A stretch of 64,000 nt of DNA from Hyparrhenia diplandra (GCA_015847255.1 JADLZK010011205.1:744001-808000); one strand, 5' to 3'; counted from the stretch's first letter, positions 48,109 through 61,398 are shown. Numbers and translations are program-made. The notes: generated by a model not told the origin, from the letters alone.

Positions 48109-49204
48109 TCTATACCTACTAATAAAAGAGAAAATTTCAGTCCCACCTCCTTTTTTCACCGGCTTTTCACCGGCTTTTCACCTCTTTTTTTCACGGGCTT
48201 TTCACCTCCTTTTTCTGCCGAGCCTTTTTTCGTCGCCCCATCGCTACAAGCGGGGTTTGTAAGCCTGCAGCCATGATGATCGAAAAGGCCACCAATCCCA
48301 TGATGACCGACGGAGGGGCCCATGAAGGATATAGCGAGCCCAAAGCACCAAGTCACAATAAGTCGTCATGATCAAAGCGGCGGGAGATCGAGCCGTTTAG
48401 TCCCACCCTCGAAAAAAGGAAAGTAGAGATGCGTGGAGGCGAAGTACAAGAGGCGAAAAGTACAAGATGGGGGTGGGCTACCAACCTGAACCATACCAGC
48501 TTCAACCATCTTTTGAGCCTGGGCCATTGATTGACGCGACTTTTGAGGGGTTATATTTGAGGCACGCCGAAGGTTGAAAAACTATTTGCAAAGCTTTGGC
48601 CTCAAATTTCGAAGAGCACCTCGGAGAGGAGAACGCTCGTCGTGGTCCGGTGGGCGCCTCCGACCTTTCTCACAATCAAAGGAAGAGGACAAAAGGAATT
48701 AGAAATAAATAATAGTGTTCCAGATGCAAATATACCAAAGACAAATAAATTAGGGCTTAAACAGTTTTTATAAAGAATTTAGGGTTCCTTTTTTTTATTC
48801 TTTGTACGCATGGACCTATCGTTTCGGGGACTGGGGACACCAGGCTCTTGGTCTGGTTACGCCGTGAGTGGGTTTAAGATCATGGCCCGATCTCAAGACA
48901 AAGATAATTTTTCTTTTTTTTCTTTTTTTTTCTTCTTTTCTTTTAAATCATTTAAGACTTCTATAAATAATAGAAAATCAAAACAATCAAAAAAAAATAC
49001 TAAAACAATCTTGCTATTACAAACTCCTTTTGACAAGGGCTACACTTTTTGTTATGTGTCAAATAATACGCAAACAACATGATATAAGATACTTATCGCG
49101 CAGAAAACTTCATAACAAAAAAAAATATTATTAGCCATTGCGCTTTAAATCGATGGTACTGATATATTTACCCATCACCGCTTAAACGACGGCACTTTTC
49201 CTAG
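48109..49204 (+). mobile_element. Non-autonomous Helitron, about 1.1 kb
   Basis: It starts TCTATACCTACTAATAAAAGAG, a typical plant Helitron 5' end, and ends TTTTCCTAG before a host T. It lies between AT-rich flanks whose uninterrupted form exists at about 47545 ('atagtatattataaaaacc'), giving an internal empty site. No Rep/helicase is encoded. The left part has short 'tttttcaccggcttttcacc' repeats. Confidence 0.65.
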
Positions 49205-49283
49205 TTATTATAAAAACTAAATGCGGGTAGATAATTACCGAATATATAGCTGTATATAACTGCAAAATTTTATATGTTGCTAC

Positions 49284-49566
49284 TACTATAAATAACCTTC
49301 AACAGCTGACACGAGAGAACGGGGGGTAGGCTTTAGGCGGCTACGCCTGGCTCGATCCGATTTCTTCGCCTCGACTAGGAGCTCACTCCCTGCGCCGCCG
49401 CAGCGCCGCCCTCTCCACCGCCGTCGTGCGGGAGGGAGGAGGGAGGGAGCTCTCGACCTCCGTGGGTTGTGTGGGACGCACGCACGACGCGCGGGGCGGC
49501 CTCCGATCCCCGGTCGGTTGCTTTGCCCTGTATCCGACCTGAATCGGGCGGAATTCCAGGAGACAG
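49284..49566 (+). promoter_or_regulatory. TATA box and leader exon of the MATH gene
   Basis: A TATA element (TATAAATAA at about 49287) precedes a GC-rich leader that ends at the donor ACAG/GTGAGCATTGCG (49566-49567). A diverged copy of this leader and donor is at about 63280-63480. Confidence 0.55.
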
Positions 49567-50856
49567 GTGAGCATTGCGCCGCCGCGGTTCTTCCTTTATC
49601 TCCGCCGTGATAACTGTACCATTGGATTGGCCGATTGGGTTGAGTTAGTCGTCCGTGGGGTCCGGTTCCGGACTCATGCCTGTTGATTCGTTGGTTCCGT
49701 GATGGTTTCAATAGGCAGCTGCATTTGCGTAGGAAAATAATCCAGTTTTCTGCGGAGGCTAGTTCTTCAGATGTTTTGGGTTTAGCTTGTTACTTTATCT
49801 GGGAATTAGAGGTTTTACTGAAGGAATGTGAACATATATTTAGTTCATTGCGACACTGGAATATGTATATGTATGTATGTTTCTTTTGCTCTGCAATGCC
49901 TGCCTGGTACCATGCATCATGCATGTCTTACAGCCACAAGGCACTAGATGCCTGCAGCATGTACTCTACAGACTGAGTAGTTAGTGATTATTTGCACTGT
50001 CCACAAGACCACAAGTCCACAAAACCCTTTGGAATCGTGTAGCCTTACTTTGGATGTCTGTTTTTTGGAACTCTGGTCCACTGCTGAAACAGAGACTTAT
50101 TATTCCAGTCTTGCACTGCAGGAAGGAAAAGTTGGAGTGCTACAGAGCTGACTTCCACAGGTGATAGACTAATGGCTGGCGTTTACAATGTTGCTGATGG
50201 TAGATCCTCATCATCTGAAGAGATGAGTGATCAACAGAATCGTTCCGAGAATTCTCTATCTGAGTGGAGGTCCAGTCAGCAAGTTGAGAATGTAGTACCA
50301 TCCACCTCACCAGCTTACTCGGACACTGATGATGATGATTCTGGTATATTTTCTAGCTTTTCTAACATTTGTCTGTGTTTCCATTTTGCAAATGCTTTTA
50401 TCTAGTCCTTTCTAATCTTCTTCTGATATTATGACCTAAGTAGACCAGTTTGATCTCTCCATTCCTAATTAAAGTGTTCCATAATATTTCTAATTAAACC
50501 GATTTGGTTACGCACTACTTAACCCAAACCCATTTATGAGTATAATTCAGCGGCTCAGGCAGTCTTAATAACAATTGCAAAATGCAATAAGATGGATGCT
50601 GGCTTAGCTACATTACCTTCAGGGAGTTTAGTAGGTCACTGCAGTTTGTTTAGGTTACTTATACTAGGCTTAGCGTAATAATGAGCCATTGCTGAAGCCT
50701 TGTACCGATGGACATTCACTGGTTTGTGGTTTGTTGTGGGCAAGAACAGCATGGCTAGAGATGCACTAACAAGGCGATAACTGAAGTGTCCTTTATGATG
50801 AATGTCCAAGAAAGTGGGACTGTTGGAGTGCATATGAAGATTGTTCTGACTTTTTT

Positions 50857-51028
50857 GGCCTGGGTTTGGTTCCTTTAGTCCCGCCCCCTCTAAAGTTTAG
50901 TCACCCCCTTGGGACTAAAGGGGACTAAACTACTTTAGTCACTTTTAGTCGTATGTTTGGCATTTTAGGGACTAAAAGTGACTAAACTTTTTAGTCACCA
51001 AACTTTAGAGACCCCAAACCAAACAGGC
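50857..51028. mobile_element. MITE with GCCTG..TTTGGTT ends in the MATH intron
   Basis: Ends GGCCTGGGTTTGGTT and AACCAAACAGGC are inverted. The body alternates 'gactaaa' and 'tttagtc', so the whole can fold back. It lies in the first coding intron. Confidence 0.65.
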
Positions 51029-51074
51029 AGAACTGCTTGGACATATGCATTATGTTAAACTTTTTTTAGAGTGC

Positions 51075-51386
51075 CAGAAGTATTAGAGGGTGAATTGATT
51101 GGGGGTGACTTTTAGTCACTTTTAGTCACCTAAACTCCAAACAGGGGTAACTAAAAGTCAGGAGGTGACTAAAATGTAAAAGTCAGGGGTACCCCAACTT
51201 ATGGTGACTAAAATGCTCTCTCTCTCTCTTTCTTGGACCACGTGCCTGGCTCTATCTCTCTCCTCCCTCTCTCTCCTCTCTCTCTTCTTTGGTCCTTTTT
51301 TATTCCCTCTATCCAAAGGAGGGGTGACTAAACTTTTAGTTAGGTGACTAAAGTTTTAGTCCGGTGACTAAAGTATCCAAACAGGC
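51075..51386. mobile_element. Second GTGACTAAA-rich MITE
   Basis: This related element, 150 bp downstream, has many copies of GTGACTAAA and TTTAGTCAC toward both ends, a CT-microsatellite core at about 51218-51294, and the right end TCCAAACAGGC. It is probably a larger cousin of the element at 50857. Confidence 0.5.
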
Positions 51387-54231
51387 TCTTACTCTTCCAG
51401 GGACTGGTGGAATACTAAATATGCTGCCCTATTTCATTTGTTACACTGGCACCTTGTTCTGTTGCATTCAAGAACCTTTAGCATTATAATTCACTGCCCT
51501 AAAAGGCTGGGACCTAAGCGATGCTTATCCTAAAAAGGTTTTACATTATAAAATATGTAGTTTCTTGTATGATGTGTGAACATGACTGAGTTGGACATGC
51601 TATTTCTTCAAATTGGCTTGTAAGATGATTACTTTTGCTTTTTTAATATTCTACTGAATGATAAGCTCATTTGTGTGTTTTGTGTATTTCAATCATTTAC
51701 AATATTTAAGTTTTTGCCATCAGTTGGAGTGTGACCTGTTAATTCATTGTCTTGTATTATTGTATATAGGACCTAGGCCTTCTGAACTTTATGGAAAGTT
51801 TACATGGAAAATTGATAATTTCTCCCAAATCAACAAGTGTGAGCTAAGGAGTAATTCCTTTGATGTCGGTGGATATAAGTGGTATGGTCTTTTGTTTGCA
51901 TTAATTGGACTCACCATCTTCTTTTTATTTATTTATTTCTACTACCAGCATGTTTCTACTATGATCTATCTGGGCTTCTTACTTGCCTGTTGGGTGTGAT
52001 TTGGCTGTTAGTTTTCAGTGACCTTACAGGATAGCTGTTAAGTAGGGAAGGTGTAAACACAACCAGTTGTTTATATTCAGCACAGGTTCCACTATTTGCA
52101 TTATTGCATATTTTATTTGAACTACAAATTATGAAAGGTAACCATCCATTTGATAAGTGATTGAACAGCTTGGTTTGAAAATAAACTGTAGTCTTGAGCA
52201 CAAATGAACCTTTGATGAGCTGCCTGATTGTTGAAAATAGGTTCATTAGGTATCACAAACACACAGGGACCTTGCATATGTTAACAATTTAACTTACTGG
52301 TAGTAGGTCAATGAATGCGCCTGCCATTGGCAATCCATATTTTGGGGAGAAAATTTGTAGGTTTTACATTTATTGCATGGAGAAGAAGGACTATTGTAAT
52401 GATAAAATTGTGTATTTAGTTTTGTGTCATATGGTGTTTGTTACATGTCCTTTCTTGATCTGATATAATTTTAACATTTTTTTCTCAAACGGTATTGTTT
52501 GAACATTTACTGCCATGGAGAAGAAAAGCTATTGTAATGGTAAAATTATGCATTTAATTTTACTTGCTGCATCGTATTTTGAGATCTAACAGTTGAGTTT
52601 CAGGTATATCTTAATTTACCCACAAGGATGTGATGTCTGCAATCACCTCTCACTCTTTCTTTGTGTTGCCAACCATGATAAGCTACTCCCAGGTAGATGC
52701 ATAGTTTGATGCGCTATATTTGACTCACTTCAGTTTGTGACTCTTCTATATCTTCAATATGATTTGCTTTTGTTCAGGATGGAATCGCTTTTGCACAATT
52801 TACAATAGCTGTAATTAATAAAGACCCTAAGAAAACTAAGTATTCTGGTGAGTTCAATGAACTACTACCTGGCTTTCCTAGTGCTGCAGCTAAAATAGCA
52901 AGCTTTTGCTTGCCTTCTACAACTGTGGTTTTACGGAAAGTAGCATTTCAGATTCACTGCATCGGTTTTGGAAGAAAGAGCATGATTGGGGGTGGAAAAA
53001 GTTTATGGAGCTGTCAAAATTACACGATGGCTTTATTGTTGAGGATGTTCTTACCTTCAAAGTTCAAGTTCAAGTTGTCAGGTATCTGTTTTCTTCGCAT
53101 CTTATTCTTACATTCAATGCTTGCATCAGTTATTTTCAAGTGGGGTTATGGGAAGTATCTGTTTACTTTGCATAACCATGTCTGCTTCTGCGTTCTAATA
53201 TTTGAGGGAGAAGACAGACCGCCCATTTCGTTCCCTTGATGGGCAAAACCAAGGGAACTAATAAGGGTGTATCTATCAAATGTGGAACAAACTTGCCGGG
53301 CGCTTTATTAATGAAAGAAGAACCAAGCTTAGCAGGTTGATTGAGGATAAATTGAGGTGGTCCAGGTTAGATAAACTTCTGAACAGCACATTAGTGTTTT
53401 ATGACCAGTCTCATTTCAAAACCTTTTTTTTTTTGGTGTATTGCAGTTTGAGTGGATTCTGGCTAGCAATGGATCCAAGTGTGCGTCGACACATGACAAG
53501 GGAAAAGACTGAAACTATATTGAAAGTTCTAGTGAAATATTTCTTTATAGAGAAAGAAGTTGCATCAACCTTGGTAATTGACTCACTATATAGCGGACTC
53601 AAGGCACTTGAATACCAGAGCAAGAACAAAAATGAGATACCTAAACTAACAGAGACAGATGCTCGGAGCACTCCAATGGTTCTTATTGATGAGGACATGT
53701 TTGTTTTGGCCGATGATGTGATACTTTTGCTTGAAAGAGCTGAATTGGATACACTACCACACCAACCATTACCCACAAAAGATGATAAAGGATCACAGAA
53801 CCGCACAAAGGTATGCATGTTTCTTTGATACCTTGCACATTGCTTTATGAGGTAACACCCGTCCTAGATGATTCCATCTTGTGGGCGGTTGACTAGAACA
53901 GCTATTGCAGATGTACTTCTTTTTACATGTTCAGTATCAAAACTGAAAGTGTTTTCCTCATGGCGTGCATCTTTATGTTGTACAAAGGCCCACATTTTGA
54001 AATTTTATTCATGCTACATTAAAAATTGTTTTCACAAAATAAACTAAGCAGTCCTAGCCCTAGGCCTTTCAGCCGTGAAGCTCAGTGAGGAAATAAACGT
54101 TTGTATGTACCATTGTGCTTTGAAATTGGGCCTGAACCTATGAGTCGTTTATGATTATTATCTTCTGTAGTTACAGAATGAGATATACATATATTCATCA
54201 TCCATGTTTCTCTATCCAATTTATCACTTTA

Positions 54232-54352
54232 GGCCCTGTTCGTTTCTCTAGGATTGACTCAGGAAAAGTTGCAGCCTGAATCGCTAGTCAAATAATATAA
54301 GTTTTCAGTAGCCGGAATGATTCCAGGCCTGATTTCTCTCTAACCGAAGGCC
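54232..54352. mobile_element. Small MITE with GGCCCTGTTCG ends
   Basis: It starts GGCCCTGTTCGTTTC and ends AACCGAAGGCC in the intron before the 54408 exon. The ends are imperfect inverted copies. Confidence 0.45.
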
Positions 54353-54711
54353 GTATGGGTTTTATTCTACTGTATGTATGGATCCCTAACAAATCCCCTT
54401 ATTGTAGGATGACAACTCAAGTGACGAGTTCGACAAAGATTCTATTGAGCATGATGATAGATGGCTTACAGAGCTAGGTTGGAAGACACTGGAAGTTTTT
54501 GCTTTATCACATATATTCAAGTAAGCAAACTTTTCCAGTTGTTTGTTCCAATATTCTGCTTCATGAATAGATATTAGGTCAGCCACCCAAATTGTTGATT
54601 CATGGTTCGTTTGAGGTGCGTGCCTTTTTTTATGCTGCTTATTTTAATAGTCCCTCCATTCCAAATTATAATATGTTTTGGTTTTACATTGCTTTTTACT
54701 AAGTAGATACA

Positions 54712-54851
54712 CTCTCCGTTCCAAATTATAAGTCGCTTTCACTTTTTTTGGTTCATCCATTTTGCTACTATGTATGTAGACGTATTATTATATCTAGACG
54801 CGTAGCAAAATGAATAAAAGTCAAAGTGACTTATAATTTGAAACGGAGGGA
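54712..54851. mobile_element. Stowaway MITE
   Basis: Ends CTCTCCGTTCCAAATTATAAG and CTTATAATTTGAAACGGAGGGA are inverted copies and the whole 140 bp folds into a hairpin; it lies beside TA dinucleotides. A partial second Stowaway ('gtccctccattccaaattataatatg') begins at about 54651. Confidence 0.8.
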
Positions 54852-55225
54852 ATACATTGTGAAAGCAATGTATGCTAGATCAGAGTTGCAGAAATTCTAT
54901 GTCTCATATTTTGTGTCTAATTGTTACATCATGTTTTCAAAAAATATGTTTTTAAAATTCTTTTATTTGGAGAAACATAAACTTCTGATGAACTCCATAA
55001 TTTAAATCACACTTCAATAATGGTTATTTACATGCTCATCCTACTTTATTAAAGTCTGGGAACTCTTGACACAGTCAAATAGAAGTGGCATACCAAGAGG
55101 CGATGGCTTTGAAGCGCCAAGAGGAACTCATTCGTGAAGAAGCCTCTGAGCGAGCTGAAACTGAACTTAAGGTTAAGGCAAAGCGTACTGCTGCTGATAA
55201 GAAAAGGCGTGGCAAGAAGATATGA

Positions 55226-56080
55226 AGTATTCTATTTTCCCAAAAAGCACAGAAATATATAATTCATCAGATGCTATGGTATTGCCGTATTCTGTAATCC
55301 CTCATTTGCCGTGGATAGACTTATATGCTACCGTTCTTATATTCTAATATCGTGCATTCTCTTTGAGAATTAATGTAAGAACGAGAACAAGAAAGATTGA
55401 AGTGTGTTTTTTTTCCATTGATTGATCTCGGGTTTATACACATGTTAAATCGCTGCCATGGCAAGAATGACGTAGGCTAGGAAAGCCTATCCCCATGCCA
55501 ATTTTTTTGATCTCTTGACTGCTCGTCAGGCCTCCTTAGCTTGAGCAGGGCCGCCTCTGTACTATTGGTGGCCACCGCTGTCCTGCTTTTGCAGTGAACA
55601 CGCTTATGTACACCTTCTTGGACATCTCACAAGTCACAAGTGTGATCGAGAGTTCACCAAGCCACACCACCACCAAAGCTGTCTAGGTTATGTTAATCAC
55701 AAACAATAATAAACAAAGACTTGCCTGACCCTACCCTCTCTAAGCATTAATGGAGTCCTTAATCTTCAATTAAGACTTTCTAATCACTCCAATAGGCCAG
55801 ATCACTCATGTGGACTCAAGTATGTGTAGCTATTTTGTTGGCTTTCAAGAGAGAGCTTCAATGCACGAGAGGACATAGTATATATAGCAAACCTAGTAGT
55901 TGGAACTAATAAACACAACTCTAAAACACAACTCAGCTGAAAAAAAAACCACCAGATTTCTGAAATATGCTAGATAATTCAGGGGCTCTAATAAACACAA
56001 CTCTAAAACATTTCTATCTAGACATTAGCTAACGAGAACTCTAGTCGTACACCAAAGAATTCTGGTGACATTGTCTCACC
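55226..56080. other. MATH gene 3' flank, no gene seen
   Basis: The 3' untranslated region lies in the first 200 bp; beyond that there is AT-rich sequence with 'aataaacacaactctaaaaca' twice (about 55908 and 55990). Confidence 0.35.
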
Positions 56081-56475
56081 TTGATCTTAAATGGAAAATT
56101 GTAGTCTATGAGCACTGCTCCAGACGTCGCTATGGTAATATTTTTGGAGGTCGTAAATGTTTCAAGTGTGGTATTCATGTTGCCTTCAAGGTATTCGAGG
56201 TGGAAGGATCTAAGTCTCGTTGAATTGAAGACTATGAATGGCACTAACCACTTCGGTTCCATTGTTCTTGCATTTTCTTTGCCACGTTGACCTTAAATCA
56301 AAAATTACAATCTACGAGCATTGCTTTGGATGTCGCTATGGAAGTATTTTTAGAGGTTGTAAATGTTTCATGTGTGTTCCATCGTGCTTCCTTCAAAGTA
56401 TTCGAGGTGGAATGATAAAGTCTTGTTGACTTGAAGACCGAGTGGCACTAACCACTTCGGTTGTTGTTCTTGCAT
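56081..56475. repeat. Tandem repeat, 206-bp unit, two copies
   Basis: The unit starting 'ttga(t/c)cttaaat' at 56081 recurs at 56287. Both contain 'gcattgctt.gga.gtcgctatgg', 'gttgtaaatgtttca', 'gtattcgaggtgga' and 'ggcactaaccacttcggtt'. No reading frame is conserved between the two copies. Confidence 0.8.
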
Positions 56476-57507
56476 CGGCTTTGAGGAGGATGACAAACTT
56501 ATATGGAGTGATTTCTCTTAGTTCCACCTTTGGGTTTCATTTTGGTTTTTGTGAATATTTTGTACCTTGATTATATCCTTGCTAATGGCTTCATCCTAAG
56601 GAGGGTTTAGGAATTAAGTTCTTGATGGCTAATTTAATGAATGATTTCCCCAAGTAAGAGTTCTTCTTCGTTGAAACAAAAGCTTGAATGGTGTGAACTT
56701 GGTGGCTCTTTGAGGATATTGTGTGACCAAACCACAACCATGAGTTCTTTTGGCCATTTACGCGGAACAATTTTCTAGACATTTGACTCGAATCGCTTAA
56801 AGATTATGATAATCCAGATTCTAGATAATATCGTATAGTCTAGCTATAGATAAAAGAAATATATTTGTTTGGATCCCTACAATAATGGTTGGAGATGTTT
56901 TATACTTGGTATCTCTAAAATAGTAGAGTGGATGTTGATAACTGGATTCTCATAGTTTGGTGGTTAGGTTATAAGAATCCCCTTAACCCATACGTTTGGA
57001 TTTCCTCCCCACCTCATTACCAATTTTAGGAGATCTAAATAAGCCCTCTCATAATAGCGATGGTTATCTTACTTTGCAACCATAAACACTAAACAACTCT
57101 ACATGGGGAGCATCTTTAGTCTGGTAATTGTTATCTTATCACCACTATGTTCCACAAGAATGTGAGCCAACACCTGGTGGCATTAACGCTCTAAAATCAT
57201 ATGACACTAACGCTCTACAACCATTTTAACGGCCTTGGCCCATGATCAAAGTTGTTTTGATCCATAATATTAATATATAATATCCTTTTCTCCTTTTTTT
57301 GGATACAAACTATCCGGTCGGTGACTCGTTGCAAAAAAAGAGTAATCTATCACCACAAATAACTTCTAAATTCTAAAAAACTTTAAAAAAATACAACCAT
57401 CATCATAAATAATGGCCAAACCGTGAGATAGATAATTATCGATGGCGCAAATGACTTGCCAAAATGTAGACAAAGAAACGGGCCAAACCGCCAAACGTAT
57501 ATGCTAA

Positions 57508-57545
57508 CTAGCATGTGCCCCGTGCTTTTCGCAGACGGGTAGCAA
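57508..57545 (-). mobile_element. Helitron 3' terminus, minus strand
   Basis: Read on the minus strand, CCCGT..ACGGGG can form a hairpin, followed about 10 bases later by CTAG and a host T. The 5' TC end to the right could not be located, so the element length is unknown; it may include the tandem repeat at 57601. Confidence 0.55.
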
Positions 57546-57600
57546 GCGAGGAGCTAAATTTGGGATAGTAAGTGAATTATTATTACATTTGTTTAAGAAA

Positions 57601-57815
57601 TGGAACTATGGAAATCGTAAGGGTTGACCTGACTAAAGTTTGGTAAAGTTTATACTAATTAGCATTTATGTGTGAAATATTTTTTTTTGTTTTGGGAAAA
57701 TATAATGTATTGTAGAGTAATAAAAATGTTTAACGGAGGATGGAATTATGGAAATCGTGGTGGTTGATTTGACTAAAGTTTGGCAAAGTCTATAGTAATT
57801 AGTATCACTATTTAT
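57601..57815. repeat. Tandem repeat, 140-bp period
   Basis: The block 'tggaa.tatggaaatcgt..gttga..tgactaaagtttgg.aaagt' starts at 57601 and again at 57741. A further word, 'aaaaatgtttaacgg', occurs at 57723 and 57910. Confidence 0.7.
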
Positions 57816-58489
57816 TTGTGGAGTTTTTTTTTTTTTTACGGCGTAGAATTGTTTGTTGGGGAAGTGACATTTGCATTTTCGTTTTTATTTTGATGGAGGC
57901 AATCTTGAAAAAAATGTTTAACGGCAAGTGGGGAAAAATTGTTTTTGTGTTGGAGGATGGGGTTAAAATATGGATACTAATATGCAATTTGGAGTCGGTA
58001 GGGATTTATTATGGGGATTATAACTTAGGAATTAGTTATTAAAATTAGATTAATTAAACTGGAATGTAAGAGCTTTGGTAAAGTTTGGAGTGTAAGTAGT
58101 TTATTTAGGATTTTTTTGGAATTTTTCGGTGCATGGAAAATAGAGTTTCACTCGTCCGTGTACGTTTATCGGTGCGCGCGCAGCAGCTGACGGACTATAC
58201 TGTTCACTAACGGGTTTACTGTTCATAAAACCCGATCCGCACTGTATACACCGACACGGGTATCGCTAACGGGTATTTACTGTTCACTAAGGGCCTCGTT
58301 TGGATACAGCCAATACCGCCGGTATCCCCGTGTGTCCACGGAACCAAAATCCCGCCGCGAGTTCCCTTCCCCATCGATACCTGGTACCCATTTGGGATCA
58401 GCCGCGCGAAAAAACCGCGAGCCAGAGAAAACCCCGGTACCCGATGTGCAGCTCAACCGACGGGGAACAGAAAAACCAAGTTGGGACCA

Positions 58490-58800
58490 GTTTATTTTCG
58501 TCCCCGTCGTCTGCTCGGGGCTCGGCTCTCGGCATGGCGGCTGCTAGGGTTTGAGCGCCGCTGCTGCCATCGTCTGCGCCAGCGGCCGTCGTCCCTGCCC
58601 TTCTTCACGCCGCCGCCACCACCACCACTGGATCCCGCTCCGACTTTGATCCTGCCGCCACCGTCGTCGTCGCCGCTCCCAGATCCTCGTCGTCGCGCCG
58701 CCGCTCCCGGATCCTCGTCATCGCGCCGCCGCCGCCTCCAGTTGTACCTGCTACATCTCCGGCCAGCCGCACCGTGCGTGACTAGGCACAGGTTCGGCAC
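58490..58800 (+). other. GC-rich exon-like segment, possible first exon
   Basis: The segment has the look of a cereal first exon: ATG at 58534 followed soon by a stop (MAAARV), then repeated 'agatcctcgtcgtcgcgccgcc' units. A likely 3' exon starts after the acceptor TTGCAG at about 60951. No protein is recognised, and 58800-61380 otherwise shows AT-rich sequence, tandem 'catccatccatc', T-runs (59856, 61227) and no supported gene. A non-coding transcript is possible. Confidence 0.3.
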
Positions 58801-61398
58801 CTCATCCTCTTCCTGTGTAATTCTTCTTAGATCTGCTGTGACCTTTGTGCGGGCATGCGACGCCGGTGCATGGGGTGCCATGTCTTGCCTTGTGGTAGAG
58901 AAGATGCATGGCACACAGCAGGCTCTCATGAACTCTGCCCTCTTCTTCTCTACTCTCTCTCTCTCTCTTGTAAGTTTTGCATCTGTTTTTTCTTTTCTTG
59001 TTTGGGGTGAAAGATAAATGCTCTGTTATGGTAGTCGTAGTAGTAATTCTGTAGTTACTGTATTAATTACCTACCTACTCTAGTAAATTAAGCATCTGTT
59101 CATTCCATCCATCCATCCATCCCATACTGCCTGTTACATGCTCCTACTCCTAATACACACAAACACTACAAAGCTAGTACATGGTGATTGGCTCTAGTTG
59201 TGAATGAATCTTTACATCCTTGTGTTTGTTGCACTTTGTTTAAAAATTGAATTTAGCTTACAAATCCTTGCACTGGAGCTGTGTGTGACCATGATATATA
59301 GAAGATTTGTGCGTATCACCAAGTACATGTACATTTGTTCTAAAATTTCTACTGCCTATATATGAGCTTGAGCTTGTGTGACCATGGTATATAGCAGCAA
59401 CAAGCCTCAGTAGTAGCAGCGGTTGAGCTTGAGCTCTCAAAGTACTATATACATATACAGGTGTCCAGGTGTCCACTAGATTAGGCTGCCACTAGATTGC
59501 TCACTGATTGATTTTAGGCTGCTGGCTTTCTGGTTGTATACAGGTGTCCAGTTAACATACTGCCTGAATGATTATGTGTTGTCCTCTGAATCTCGATAGT
59601 ACTCAGTTTTGTTTCTTGAACCACCAAATCATACATTGAGGATAAACATACAGATTCAGTCATAATTTTATCATAGTCATGCAATATACATCTACTAAGT
59701 ATGATGATGAGCCTGTTATCATAGTCATGCAATATACATATACAATTTTATGAAAGGTGCACTCACATACAGATTCAGTCGTAATTACCTGTTAGCTAGC
59801 CTATCTCTTTGCAAGTCTATTGAATGACAAATCACATCCTATTTTAGGATTGCTTTTTTTTTTTTTTTTTCTGACTTGGATGGATTAAAAACAACCCAAT
59901 TTTGGTTTCTGTGCATTTACAAGCAATTAAATTCACAATCCTGAATTTTGTTATTCTATATTTCAAAGATGGGTGGCAGTGCACTCTTCCAATTGTAGCC
60001 TGCTAGGATCTGTTCTTCCTATTCATACGCCTGTGTATCCTTTTGCGCTCTTGTAGCTTGTAAATATATTTTGTATTGACATGTCTTAAGCTCATTTGCT
60101 TTTCACGGAACGCAATGCTGACTGGCCTCTGTTCTATAATGTAACTTTGGAGCTGTTAATCAGTTTCTTGTAGTTCATGCATTATAGAATATAATCAACT
60201 GCTGTTGATTTTGAACATAAATTCTCATATAGGACTAGAGTCTGATGTTTCATCTATGTATCCCTTCGAAATTCTGAAAGTAACAAGAGTAGCAGAATAA
60301 GTTGTTTTTCTTAATTCTCATATCATTGCCCTTTGGGGTTGCAAACTGAGTGATAGTTCAGTGGTGTGGTTGGTTCTTGGTCATGCCTACCAAATGGGGT
60401 TCGAACCTGGTATTGCACCTAAGAATCCAGTGATAGTCATAATTACTCTGAAAAATCATATAGCATGTAATGCAGACCTTTGTTCCCTCAATATTTTGCC
60501 TATCAGATTGGTTGAATTAGCTATTGACCTCTTATTGGAGCCATTTTTGCTTATGTTTCTATATTTGGTTAATGCCATATATTGTGTTCCAGTGCAGTTC
60601 TGTTGTCTTGAACACAATACAACTGAATACGTTTGGTCAGTTCTGCATATATTGTGTCCAATGAAACCATATATTTGTCACCATATATGCAGTTTACACA
60701 TTCAGTTATACTACTGAATCCTCTTAGCTGTCCAAACCTTTGGTCAGTTCTGTTGTCTTGTCTGAATATGTTTAGTTAAAGAACTTTTTGATAGGATATG
60801 CTAATCCCATCTTCTCTGTTACTGTAAGTTGTTCTGCATTGGTCTGACCTTTGGTCATGAATGAATTAGTTTCAGTCTGGGTTTACATTGCACTGTTTTA
60901 AAAATATTACATTGCATCGACTAATAGTGATTTTTCTCCATCTAATTGCAGGGTTGATTCTATATGCTTTGGCTTGCTGATGCTGGTTGTGAGGGATATA
61001 ATGTAGTGCAGTTATGCTGAGAAAGATGTTAATTCTCTCTGGTTATTTAATAAGATTAATGTAGTATGTACTTTTTGTCGTAAACCTGTGTACTCTTGTA
61101 TTGTTTTCTTGAGTTGCTCAATAGACTCCTCTGAAACCAATGGTGATGGCCAGCTTTCTGTAAGATCAAAGTTCATCGGTTTCCTCTAAGATGAGTAATG
61201 TGTCTTGAATAGTAAACTAATTGATCTTTTTTTTTTTTTTTTTATCCAATTTGTGTATTGCACCATTGAAAGATTACTCATGTTACGCTTTTTTTTCCGA
61301 TTTTTTGAATATTTTTTTGCTCTCGGCGGATTTGTATCCCAGTGACATCCAAATAGTACCCAGGAATTTGCTTCCCCATGAGATTCCTGTCACCTGTC

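Larger units (their letters stand above)
50172..55225 (+). pseudogene. MATH-domain protein, TRAF1a/b (MUSE13/14)-like, short form
   Basis: Arabidopsis MUSE13/14 are MATH-domain adaptors that help SCF-type ligases turn over NLR immune receptors. Exons: 50122-50343 (ATG 50172), 51770-51881, 52604-52692, 52778-52847, 52952-53081, 53207-53365, 53447-53810, 54408-54520 and 55075-55225, all GT-AG in phase. The MATH domain reads GKFTWKIDNFSQINKCELRS, YKW/YILIYPQGCDVCNHLSLF and SLHRFWKKEHDWGWKKFMEL. Later parts (LSRLIEDKLRWS, SGFWLAMDPSVRRHMTREK, RSTPMVLIDEDMFVLADDV, AYQEAMALKRQEELIREEA) also match the family. It ends in a basic KKRRGKKI, far short of full-length members of about 1100 residues. Lesions: an extra T near 52790, and a -1/+1 pair near 53243 and 53297 leaving TAA TAA in the straight frame. 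It is a truncated duplicate, or hit by base errors. Confidence 0.8.

Noticed and set aside
58481..59017. 178-codon frame in the exon-like segment
   Set aside because: It consists of Arg/Pro repeats and then an ordinary intron-like sequence; the upstream ATG at 58534 in another frame stops after six residues.
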